Source: Asparagopsis taxiformis (lineage: Eukaryota; Rhodophyta; Florideophyceae; Bonnemaisoniales; Bonnemaisoniaceae). Taken from it: a stretch of DNA of 64,000 nucleotides. The stretch spans positions 62,001 to 126,000 of the forward strand of contig JALQPE010002468.1 of the NCBI GenBank assembly GCA_030407315.1. The letters are read 5' to 3'. The position numbers and the translations under genes are program-made. The notes below the pieces were generated by a model. The model made no database searches and was not told the origin of the DNA. It saw only the letters and a list, made by a program, of their open reading frames with translations. This document shows, one piece after another, positions 54,929 to 63,478 of this stretch (position 1 is its first letter; every line of letters begins with the position of its first letter).

Positions 54929-57900
54929 CTATAGCATGCCAGCAGCAAACAGTAGTACCCGACATTCCTCAGCCGCACATGACGCACCTTCTGCTACAGA
55001 GTAGTGCGCTTCAACTCCTGGCCACCCGAAACTGTCCGCTGCCGCATAAGCCGCTACGTCGATGAATAATCGTGCCGTGCTCGCAACTTCTCGCACATCC
55101 AGTCCATCCATGTTTCCAGCTGCACGGATTCCACATCCGACTGCCTTGTCCGCCTGTCCGAAAACATAGTCTCGTTGCGATACTGATAGATTGTGTTTCA
55201 CACACATGTCCACTCTGAAAATGCTTTCCCCAAAACGCCGTGCAGCATCGATCACTGCCCGATCCCCTTCGGAAAGCGCTTGCCCAGATCCCGGTACCAC
55301 ATCTGGTACAAACTTTCCGCTCGTCTCATTCCAATCCGCTTCCTCCATCAGGATGCTATTCGCATACCCGTATTCCTCCAGATCTGCATCGATAGCGCCA
55401 TCTCCTGCGCCACCGATACGATCTCCAAATTCATCATATTCACATATCACATTCATGTCCTCACTGAGCTTGTCAACGTCCGAAAGTTGAATAGAAGATA
55501 CCTTGAATATTGTAGATGGAGTCGCAACCTTATTCCCATTTGCCGCATCCTCAGAGATGCTACTCGTTCCGTCGGCGTCCCTAGGCTCCGTCTTTTTCCC
55601 GACCGCTTTCCAATCAGAGCCAAGCGTACAGACTGCCTCGGAAAAACAGCGTAACACCACCTCTGCATGCAAAAGGATCACCCCACGCTCAATGACTTCG
55701 TCACGAAGCGTTTTACATCCTGCTCTAGTTTGTGCTATTGCTTCGAGAACCGCAGCATTACCTGCGCCCGTCAATCCGCGCTCATGTAGAACACTCCGCA
55801 GATTGAACTCACGAGTTCGACCACCGTCCATAAAACTCACAATTTCGTCATGCTTAAGCAGACAGGCCTCAAGTTCTGTGATCACGATTGTAGCGTTTGT
55901 CACTAGCCGTACCACAGCCTTCCATTCATGTTCATCCAGCAAATTAGCTTGCTTATAGTTTGGATCATTCACATTGTGCAGCTCTGATAGGCAGGAGCAA
56001 GCCAGATCCGGTTTGCCCCTGATCGTATTCAGTATATCGGCATTGCAGGATGCGCCTTCTTTTTCAGCGCGTTCACGCATAGCGGATACAAGCGCCCCAG
56101 CATCCGTCCAGCTCTCTGCAAGATTTAGTGCATAGATCGCACGCTCGGAAAAGGGCTTGATGACTTCGTCATTTATGAGCTCGCCGAGCGGGCGCGCCAC
56201 GCTAGGTACCGCCACACAGAGCGACAGGCAGCATGCAATGATGTCAAGGAGCATCTGCGTTTGTGGTAGCGGAGGCAAAAGGTGGGTTTCAACTGCAAGG
56301 CCACGCGTTGCGTCCGAGGGCGGCTGTAACAACGTGCCAGCTCGATTTCCAAACGCATTGTCCATGTAGCCTTTTACATCCCGCCGCACGTTGCAAAGAA
56401 AAAGTTGTACCGCTCTTTCAAGCAATCCAGGAAGCGTAGACTCGTCAGCCCTTTGCTCGCACTCGTCCCCAGTTTTTTCGCGCCACGAGTGAAGCAGACG
56501 GTTACTATTGAGGATGAATTGCTGTAACGGGTTATATATTATCTCCAAGTTATATATGCTTGGTGAGAGATTGGGCATGCTATTTACAAGAGTTGTGAAA
56601 GAATCACGAGAAGCTCCTTGCTCTAGTTCCCATGTATACCGATGAGCATCGCCTGTTGCGGCCGCTTTGCGCGAAGAAGGAAGCAATGAAATGCCGGTAT
56701 GTGTGTCTTCCGTACCTGAATACACAGCCCCCGCGCCGGAGATTCCCAACAGAGCCTGGATAAGCAGAAGTAAGAGCCGTTCCATGTGTGACCAAACAAA
56801 GCAAATTGCCTCGCAGATATGGGGGACATCGGCTGATATGGAATCAGCCAATAGGGACAGACGCCGCAATACTGCGGTCATTTGAAAACGAACCCGTTCG
56901 ACAACAGCGAGACAAGCGAGTCTTCCACCATGTGGAAGATCTCTGCCGAAAACTTGAGCAGTTGCTCTTGAAGTAGACGACGCCACGCTTGGCACCGACA
57001 AGCTCGCCGTGGTCGGGCCTCCCGCAGTGAACGAGGAAGAGGCAAGAGATGCGACGGTACGCTGAGCAGGTGGACATTCGGCCACAACTGCATCACGCAA
57101 CAGCGAGAGTAGACGAGTATCTGTTGCGTCCATGAGCACCTTGGCTGCCTTTCCGGGTCCGCAGAGAACATCAATGGCACGTGCTAGATCTGGCTGTAAG
57201 CCTCCACGAGCCAGCGGAGAGGCGGACGGGTGTTTGCTCGAGTCGGTGTACGGATCGGAGGGCGTAGTAGAGAGATTGGGTACCGAAGCTGGGGGCGGAT
57301 TTGACGAAGCTGGCGGCCGTCGGCGGGGTGCTGACGTATGACCGAGGGTTGGCGCGAACACGCCGTCGAGCATCACGGCCTCAAGATCGGTTAGCAACGC
57401 AGTGTAGCGAGCCTCTAGGGCAGTGCGGGGAGCGTCGAGCGCCGGAATTGCTTGCAGGGCAGGGGTGGAGGCGGCTGCGCGGGCTTTCTGCAATGCAGCT
57501 GCACGTACGAGAAAATGGGGATGGAGACGTGCAAAGTGATCGGTGGAGGTCGGCGAGGCGGTTGGAGAGGGCGGTGGAAGAATTGGGGATGACGCCGGCC
57601 AGTTTCCAGATGCGGATTGCGGGGAGGAGATGGTATGAACGGGACTTGTCGGGGCGGTCGTAATCGGGTCGGATGCTTCGACAAGACGGAGGAGTTCTGC
57701 AAACTCGCGAACCGAGGACATCAATGCGGCGTTTGCGGCCAGTTGGGAGGTGCGTGCCAGTACGGCTGACATTCGGGACGGGTAATCGTGACTGCTCGGG
57801 GCATCGTGCAATGCGGTTAGATTGTTGCGCAGCTTGGAGGCGCCCTGAGTGGCGGAGAGGGCTTCGCTGAGGGAGGCGGTGGCGGGGGCGAGAGTGTGCC

Positions 57901-58123
57901 ATGACGGAGCGGAAGCATGGAGGGAGAGGGCGAGGGTATCACGGAGCTGACGGAGCTGATTGAGAGTCTCTTGACGAGGCGCTGGACGCTGTTGTACGAG
58001 TTTGGCGGCTGTGGCGGGAGCGGAGAAATCGGGCGACAGATAGATTGGAGGAATGGAAGGGGTTGGAATGTTGTGCGGAGTGCGCGCACGTCGACGCGGC
58101 GGCGATTGCCGTGGCTGCGGCAT
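54929..58123 (-). CDS. SEC8: Exocyst complex subunit SEC8 (EXOC4)
   Basis: Predicted protein of 1064 residues from ATG 58123. After a Pro/Arg-rich basic start, a helical coiled region (QLRQLRDTLALSLHASAPSW, then LSEALSATQGASKLRNNL) corresponds to the N-terminal coil of SEC8. Later landmarks match in order. These are YNLEIIYNPLQQFILNSNRL (family: NITVIFHPLLRFI), RGVILLHAEVVLRCFSEAVC (LLVLHLEVRVHCF), DVDKLSEDMNVICEYDEFGD (KLNKDISAIEEA) and DMCVKHNLSVSQRDYVFGQA near the end. The exocyst tethers secretory vesicles to the plasma membrane. Identity in this family is low, so the call rests on the order of motifs and the length, close to the usual 950 to 1050. Another helical tethering subunit is the alternative. 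Confidence 0.72.
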   Translation of the reverse strand: MPQPRQSPPRRRARTPHNIPTPSIPPIYLSPDFSAPATAAKLVQQRPAPRQETLNQLRQLRDTLALSLHASAPSWHTLAPATASLSEALSATQGASKLRNNLTALHDAPSSHDYPSRMSAVLARTSQLAANAALMSSVREFAELLRLVEASDPITTAPTSPVHTISSPQSASGNWPASSPILPPPSPTASPTSTDHFARLHPHFLVRAAALQKARAAASTPALQAIPALDAPRTALEARYTALLTDLEAVMLDGVFAPTLGHTSAPRRRPPASSNPPPASVPNLSTTPSDPYTDSSKHPSASPLARGGLQPDLARAIDVLCGPGKAAKVLMDATDTRLLSLLRDAVVAECPPAQRTVASLASSSFTAGGPTTASLSVPSVASSTSRATAQVFGRDLPHGGRLACLAVVERVRFQMTAVLRRLSLLADSISADVPHICEAICFVWSHMERLLLLLIQALLGISGAGAVYSGTEDTHTGISLLPSSRKAAATGDAHRYTWELEQGASRDSFTTLVNSMPNLSPSIYNLEIIYNPLQQFILNSNRLLHSWREKTGDECEQRADESTLPGLLERAVQLFLCNVRRDVKGYMDNAFGNRAGTLLQPPSDATRGLAVETHLLPPLPQTQMLLDIIACCLSLCVAVPSVARPLGELINDEVIKPFSERAIYALNLAESWTDAGALVSAMRERAEKEGASCNADILNTIRGKPDLACSCLSELHNVNDPNYKQANLLDEHEWKAVVRLVTNATIVITELEACLLKHDEIVSFMDGGRTREFNLRSVLHERGLTGAGNAAVLEAIAQTRAGCKTLRDEVIERGVILLHAEVVLRCFSEAVCTLGSDWKAVGKKTEPRDADGTSSISEDAANGNKVATPSTIFKVSSIQLSDVDKLSEDMNVICEYDEFGDRIGGAGDGAIDADLEEYGYANSILMEEADWNETSGKFVPDVVPGSGQALSEGDRAVIDAARRFGESIFRVDMCVKHNLSVSQRDYVFGQADKAVGCGIRAAGNMDGLDVREVASTARLFIDVAAYAAADSFGWPGVEAHYSVAEGASCAAEECRVLLFAAGML

Positions 58124-58887
58124 GTTTACGGTTGACTAGATGTCCATTGATGCGAATGTAGATGGCGGCGCGGAAGTGGTTGGTTTGTTGTGCGCGGAGT
58201 GTTTGATAGAGAAGAATTGGATAGGATTAAATTGGGTGCACTGTTCGTTTCAAGTTCATGAGTTGTATACGATGACGTCATAGCGACAGAGATGTGGCCA
58301 ATCACAGCATGACAGATGGTACATGCGAAACAATTGTACGCTGGGCGCACTGTAAGCATGGTGGAAAAGAGTTTCGTGCAAGAAATATGAATTAAAGTCA
58401 TTTGCTTTCCTGCCATGGACAGCTGGCTGTGGCTGCTCAAGCTCAACAATGCTAACGGTAGATACAACTGTAATACTCGTGCATGTCGCTCGCAGCTCGC
58501 ACAACACAACAGACGATGAGAGCTGGAAACGTATCGATGCTTCAACGATAGCAGTGCACCGCTTCAATTCACTTGCTCCCGTTTAAATCTTCCGTGAGCT
58601 GTCAATAACATCTATGAAACATGGATTCGTTATATCAGTTGGCCATCCACCACGCACATTAATTTGCTGATCACTTTTAATCCAACCTACTACCTCCTCA
58701 ATTATAACCCTCTCGATATTCCGATCGCACATCAGCTCTACGCCCGACGATATCTTGCATCACTGCCGCAAAACATAATACAAACACATACACCATTAAC
58801 AGTTTATTCACACACTATGGAAAAACACATAATTCTACATCTGTCCCAATATCCCACCATCAAAATCTTTCCTCCAGCACATCGCAG
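58124..58887. other. Gap between SEC8 and zinc-finger genes
   Basis: About 760 bp between two minus-strand genes. It holds the SEC8 promoter and the zinc-finger 3' UTR. No gene seen; the ORF at 58126-58545 lacks domains. Confidence 0.5.
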
Positions 58888-60060
58888 TTACCAATTAGTA
58901 TTATTAGGTCTCATCGGCTGGTTGAGCGGCGGATGAACAGGGTTAGGAGCGTTATGGGCGGGCGAATCTGGCGGTAGCGGAGAGAAAGGCGCCAGCGGAC
59001 TGAGCGGCATCGGCGAGATACCGGGACACACAATTGGCGAAGAAATGGGTAATGGGGAACATCTAGTCGGCGGCACAAATCCACGGAACGGGTCGCCGGT
59101 TCGCATAAACGCGTCCTGCGCACCGATGATCTTGGCGGTGCCCTCGTCGTCCGAGTCGTCCAGCTCCATGGCGATGGGCATTTTGGGCATTTTGCTACTG
59201 TTATACATGACGGGCGGTTTGGCGCCGGACGACACGGAGGAGCTAGCGGGAACGCGCAGGTCGAAGAGAGGTTTTGACGAATTCTCTTTATGGGTCGACA
59301 TGCCGTAGAACGGGTGCTTGGGCAGCGAGCCAGGAATGACGGGTGGACGGCCGCCACCGACGCGTTTTTCGCCGAGCAGCGCTGTGGGAGCCGGGAGGAC
59401 ATCGGCTAGAAACGGGGCGTTTGTCTGCGGCGCTGGAGAGAGCGGTAATGGCGACACGGCGAGGCCGGATGAAAAGCTGACGGTTGCCTGGAAGGCTGGG
59501 GCGTCCAAAGCTGTGCGCTGGGGAGCGGACACTGGGGGTTGCTGTTTCGGGAAGGATTGCACAAAGGGGTGTGCGGCGGTGGCGGCGTCTTCGCGCAGAC
59601 GATTTTGCTCGTGTTCTCTGATTGCGTCCTCGGGGGAGATGGGAGTGGTGGGTAGTGGAGCTTTGGGGGCGCGCTTCTTGGGACGGTGAACGGGGGGAGT
59701 GCGCGACTGGAGCGACCAGTCGTCATCGTCATCGTCGTTTGCGACACGCGGGAGGTTACTCTTGGGACGCTTCTGGACGCCTTTGGTAGCGACTGGAATT
59801 AGTGGTGCGGCATCTTTTTTGGTCGAGGGGCAGTTTTGTTCATGAAAGGTGACGGAACTTTTCCACATGAAGGCGCGGCCGCAGCCGGGCTTGGAGCATG
59901 CGTAGGGTTTTTCGCCGGTGTGCTTGCGGGAGTGCACTTTGAGATTTGCCTTTTTGTTGAAGATTCGCGAGCAGACGGGGCATTTGAAGAGCTTTTCGGG
60001 CTCGAGGGGATTGGAGTCGTGCGGGGAGAGTGGTGCGGCAGTTGCGGCACCGGAGCCCAT
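58888..60060 (-). CDS. C2H2 zinc-finger protein, two fingers
   Basis: Predicted protein of 390 residues from ATG 60060 (MGSGAATAAPLSPHDSNPLE). Two adjacent C2H2 fingers lie at residues about 24-77. The first is FKCPVCSRIFNKKANLKVHS with RKH, and the second starts YACSKPGCGRAFMWKSSVTF and ends HEQNC. The last ligand is therefore Cys (C2HC-like) rather than His. The linker is the canonical HTGEKPY. The remaining 310 residues are low-complexity Pro/Ala/Ser-rich with a basic patch (RPKKRAPKAP), typical of a transcription regulator's disordered tail. DNA binding is inferred; no target can be named. Confidence 0.82.
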   Translation of the reverse strand: MGSGAATAAPLSPHDSNPLEPEKLFKCPVCSRIFNKKANLKVHSRKHTGEKPYACSKPGCGRAFMWKSSVTFHEQNCPSTKKDAAPLIPVATKGVQKRPKSNLPRVANDDDDDDWSLQSRTPPVHRPKKRAPKAPLPTTPISPEDAIREHEQNRLREDAATAAHPFVQSFPKQQPPVSAPQRTALDAPAFQATVSFSSGLAVSPLPLSPAPQTNAPFLADVLPAPTALLGEKRVGGGRPPVIPGSLPKHPFYGMSTHKENSSKPLFDLRVPASSSVSSGAKPPVMYNSSKMPKMPIAMELDDSDDEGTAKIIGAQDAFMRTGDPFRGFVPPTRCSPLPISSPIVCPGISPMPLSPLAPFSPLPPDSPAHNAPNPVHPPLNQPMRPNNTNW

Positions 60061-61118
60061 TTTGGCGAGCGGGCGGGCGGGGGGATCGGAAGGGCGGGGG
60101 GAAGACGGAGGTGGGATGAGGTTGAGTGGGGCGGTGCGGGGTGGCTTCTGGAGTGGGGTGCGCTGGGGAGCGTGCGCGCGTGCTGGGGTGGAGGAAATTG
60201 TGTGGGAGTGGAGATGTCAGCGATGAGTTGGGAAGCATCGAAGCAAAGCAATCGGTGGCACTGCACATCAAGCTGCAGTCGTTTACAAGTAGAGCAGACA
60301 GCGGGCCTCGGGGCGAGCGGTCGGTGCAAGCGGACCAGGATGGACCGTATTGGATACGTGGTGCTCTCATACAGCGTAAGTGCAGTTGGAGCGAAAGCTC
60401 GGAGGAGCGCCCCCTCTATGTAACTTTTTTGTCACGATGTGCTGAATTACACTGCGCCGTGGCGGCTGACATGGTTGCCATGATGGCGTTGAAAGGGGGA
60501 AATTTTTGGGGGGTATGCAAGTGGCCATCGACCATTGGTTGGGACAGCGGACAACGGCTTGCACATTGGTCGAGCGGTGGCGGATTCCAGCGGCTTGGAA
60601 AAGTTGCCGCGGCGCAACGTTGCTGGACGTGGCATGCGTGACCAGTGCTGACACAAAGCGTGGCCCGGTAGCAATGCACACCAGTGTGTTTCTCACAGTT
60701 GATGTCGACCACTCGGACCGAAACATTAACGACACCAGCTGAATTCATACTTAAATTCACATATACTATTAATGGTCCAAACCACACGCTATCGATAACG
60801 GCGGGCGCGACATGCGCAAGTTACACTGCTGGCAAATTTCACGTGACACGTCGCAGTCGCCCAGTGTATTTACGCACCCCAGTACCAATCCAATTCAACG
60901 TTTCGCACGTGGCACCAAAAAACTCAACCTTCCTCTCCAACTCAGATCTATGGCCCGTGCACTCGTTACATCGTGACGCTGCCATCTCCACCTCCACCAT
61001 TACACATTTCTGCCGCCACGCTTCCCTCCGTCTGTTCACAGCTCTACCCCGCGCCACGCCACATCAACCTGTCTGCCTGCCTGCCCGCCTGCATCCGCTT
61101 ACACAATTCCTGCCACCG
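60061..61118. other. Gap between zinc-finger and FKBP genes
   Basis: About 1.06 kb between two minus-strand genes. ORFs here overlap in several frames without domains. It should contain the zinc-finger promoter and the FKBP 3' UTR. Confidence 0.5.
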
Positions 61119-61706
61119 TCAGCGCACGCGTACAATCGCCACTTCAAAAACCAGACTTTCCATCCGATGCGCGGCGAGGCTGCGTCGCGCGCCGAAATCG
61201 GGCGGAATAGGTCCGGGGTCGCGCTCTCGACAACCCGAAACATACCCCAATTGGGGCGGCACGATGAACCGCACGCGCGCGCCTTCATTCAACCCGTCCA
61301 AACTCTGGTCGAAACCGCGCACGACGTCGCCGCTCGCCTTGCGAAACGTGTACGTTTCGAAGCGATCAAACCCGTATGAAGCGTCGATGAAATACCCATT
61401 CGCTCGTCGCAGCACATACTTGACCGAGACTAGTGCATCGTCGCGCACGCGCGCGCCCGTCCCCACGCTCACCACCTGGATCTGCAGACCGGACGCTGTG
61501 CGCACAAATTGCCGGGACGCGGCGTCCTCCTCCAGCCCGTTGAGACGCGGCGTTTCGGGCAATGCCGCGCGCGTTACGGCCGGTAGATAGAATGGCATCG
61601 CGAGTAACGTTTGCACAAAGGCGCGACGTGTAGCACTGCTTTGTTGCATTGTTGGTGTGATGCGCTTTGCGGGTGGCGCCGCGAATGATAGTGCAAACTT
61701 ACTCAT
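61119..61706 (-). CDS. Thylakoid-lumen FKBP-type peptidyl-prolyl isomerase
   Basis: Predicted protein of 195 residues from ATG 61706 (MSKFALSFAAPPAKRITPTM). It has a bipartite targeting sequence. A plastid transit peptide with Phe at position 4 is followed by a twin-arginine lumen signal (TRRAFVQTLLAMPFYLPAVT) with an AxA-type cleavage context near TRAALP. The FKBP domain shows ALVSVKYVLRRANGYFIDAS, SGDVVRGFDQSLDGLNEGAR, VRFIVPPQLGYV and the closing LVFEVAIVRVR. Lumenal FKBPs help fold or assemble photosynthetic complexes. Several active-site aromatic positions look substituted, so isomerase activity is uncertain. In-frame residues upstream of 61706 are probably untranslated. Confidence 0.88.
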   Translation of the reverse strand: MSKFALSFAAPPAKRITPTMQQSSATRRAFVQTLLAMPFYLPAVTRAALPETPRLNGLEEDAASRQFVRTASGLQIQVVSVGTGARVRDDALVSVKYVLRRANGYFIDASYGFDRFETYTFRKASGDVVRGFDQSLDGLNEGARVRFIVPPQLGYVSGCRERDPGPIPPDFGARRSLAAHRMESLVFEVAIVRVR

Positions 61707-62299
61707 TGCGTCGAGTGTTGACGTCACTCGTGGTCGCGCTATTTCGACGCTCGAGGTCGCTTTTACGACGCAGCGCCGCGCCGCGCTTGCACCTCTGTCG
61801 AGCTCGCGTATGACAAGGCGATGGACAGCTGTACAAGTGATATTGACCGTTGTAGAAACACATGATATGTGTGCCACGTCACTTGGACGATACTATCGCG
61901 CACGCGTAACATGCTACTATTACCTCTGTCGCGCTGCGCGACTTGTAGCGTCGCGCATTCGACCAGAGCAGACGAGTTTGGCCGTCACGCCGCGCCGCGC
62001 TGCGCTGCGCTGCTGGCTGCCGCTCGACAACTGCCAATCACTAACATTCATGCTGCACAAACACCGTATGTTGACAATTTCTTCAGAGCGCTCTCATGCA
62101 GACTGTAAGTTATACATGCCCAATTTCGCTACCCAACTACCCTATCCGCTCTACATTGCTCCGCTCCCCACCGCCCACCATCTGAATTGCCACAGCCAAT
62201 ATAGACACACGGCACATCGTTTGCCACACCTGCTTCCTGCAGCTACTGCACCATGGAAGCACATCACACGTTCCATCATCATCTCTACCCACTACAAAT
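61707..62299. other. Gap between FKBP and MOG1 genes
   Basis: About 590 bp, GC-rich near the FKBP start (short GCGC and CGCCGC words). No gene seen. Confidence 0.5.
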
Positions 62300-62896
62300 T
62301 CAGCAGAATAACCCCCAATCCTTCACCTGCACACTGCTCAATGCTTCCCGCAGCACAATCCCTCTTTCATTCATGTCCGTTTCTTCCGGCTTTGCAACTG
62401 ACGACCCCGATCGCGCACTTGCGCCCTCTGGATGCAGTTCCACCGGGTCGTTAAACACCACCAATAAATCAGTATCTGCTCTCGAAAGTCGAATGCATGC
62501 CACATATACATGCACTAAATTCGCCAATTGATCATTGTCCTTAAATTTAGACACACGATGCCGACCACACGCCAAGCTTATCTGCGCGTTGCGATCATCA
62601 GCGAATATTAGCGGATAATCAGTTGCCGGCAGTGAGTTCTCATAGAACAGAGACGCTTCTGCAGCACCAGAATCACGCGCAAGCACCGCAAAATGATGAC
62701 CAGATGGCGTAGTTGTCGTTAAATCAGTTTCCAGTTGTAAAAGTTCCACTATGAGACTGCGGTCCGTCTCAGCGTGCGCGAAAACTTCCTGATTGTCCGG
62801 AATTTCGCGGATTTGCGATATGTCCGCAAACTCTGCTGGGATTCGAACGCTTATTGCACCGCCAAATAACGCCCGTGTTCCGTTTCCATCAGCCAT
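62300..62896 (-). CDS. MOG1: MOG1/RANGRF-like Ran-interacting protein
   Basis: Predicted protein of 198 residues from ATG 62896 (MADGNGTRALFGGAISVRIP). The opening LFGGAISVRIPAEFADIS followed by REIPDNQEVFAH and DRSLIVELLQLE is the MOG1 signature. The later part keeps the fold but is less conserved (VHVYVACIRLSRADTDLLVV, then FNDPVEL and a short tail). MOG1 binds the small GTPase Ran, promotes release of GTP and is needed for nuclear protein import. The frame is open 60 codons further upstream, but MOG1 proteins normally start just before LFGGA. The permuted tRNA gene begins less than 200 bp upstream. Confidence 0.88.
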   Translation of the reverse strand: MADGNGTRALFGGAISVRIPAEFADISQIREIPDNQEVFAHAETDRSLIVELLQLETDLTTTTPSGHHFAVLARDSGAAEASLFYENSLPATDYPLIFADDRNAQISLACGRHRVSKFKDNDQLANLVHVYVACIRLSRADTDLLVVFNDPVELHPEGASARSGSSVAKPEETDMNERGIVLREALSSVQVKDWGLFC

Positions 62897-63054
62897 GGAT
62901 GTTTCTCCGCTCGCTCTCAACGTCGCAGCTCGCAAAGTTGCGTGTTTGTGTCTCGCGACAAGAAGGATTTGATCCAAGTCAGTAACGTTGATTGAAGTTC
63001 CAAGTAGATGTGGAGGCCACTGTGCGCTAGATAATTTGCACAAGTGTAGAAAAC

Positions 63055-63059
63055 AAAAA
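63055..63059 (-). terminator. Pol III terminator of permuted tRNA-Gly
   Basis: Run of five T on the minus strand, 16 nt after the end of the tRNA 5' half. It would end a precursor that includes a short trailer. Confidence 0.65.
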
Positions 63060-63075
63060 GAACGGAGAGCCTTCA

Positions 63076-63152
63076 TGGAAGGCTGATATCATACCATTTG
63101 ACTACAGGCGCGCTCATTACGCCCGCCGGGAATCGAACCCGGAACCTCAGCT
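63076..63152 (-). tRNA. Circularly permuted tRNA-Gly (anticodon UCC)
   Basis: On the minus strand the 3' half comes first (63152-63118): position 38, anticodon stem GCTGA, variable loop GGTT, T arm CCGGG-TTCGATT-CCCGG, acceptor CGGGCGT and discriminator A. Then come only 6 intervening nt (ATGAGC, 63117-63112). The 5' half follows (63111-63076): acceptor GCGCCTG, TA, D arm GTCA-AATGGTA-TGAT, A, anticodon stem TCAGC and loop CTTCCA. Reordered, all four stems pair and the anticodon loop becomes CTTCCAA, as in plant tRNA-Gly(UCC); mature length is 71 nt. At the open anticodon-loop ends, CTTC can pair with GGAG of the leader, with cuts in flanking 3-nt bulges, as in a bulge-helix-bulge motif. The terminal pair is G·U. 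Confidence 0.88.
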
Positions 63153-63199
63153 CACTCCTCGGCTGATTGCCCCGCTCGATCTGCAGTGCGATTTTTATG

Positions 63200-63207
63200 A
63201 ATTTATA
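63200..63207 (-). promoter_or_regulatory. TATA box upstream of permuted tRNA-Gly
   Basis: TATAAATT on the minus strand, 47 nt before the start of the tRNA 3' half. Initiation 25 to 30 nt downstream would include the leader segment needed for the bulge-helix-bulge pairing. Confidence 0.55.
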
Positions 63208-63478
63208 CTCCATGATATCTGTTCACCCACGAAAATTCACTGCAGTAGGAGGCGTAATGAGTGATGACGTCGACATTACTTTCACGCGTTACACGGCACC
63301 TTTACACGTCACCCAGCAGTGCACCTGTGATCCATCTCCCACCGAGTAATCTTTCTCGCGCACCTGCTCCAGGGACGGCCCCTCACCCTTGCCATTAAAT
63401 AGTCAACTATGCCTTCCCAAACCTATTACCATCTTGCAAGTCTACCAAAATATCCACAGCCTGTGAGGCATCATCCAG
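63208..63478. other. Divergent promoter region, tRNA-Gly and 2H gene
   Basis: About 270 bp between the tRNA TATA box and the 2H phosphoesterase start. No gene seen. The first ATG at 63409 opens a different short frame and is probably in the 5' UTR. Confidence 0.45.
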
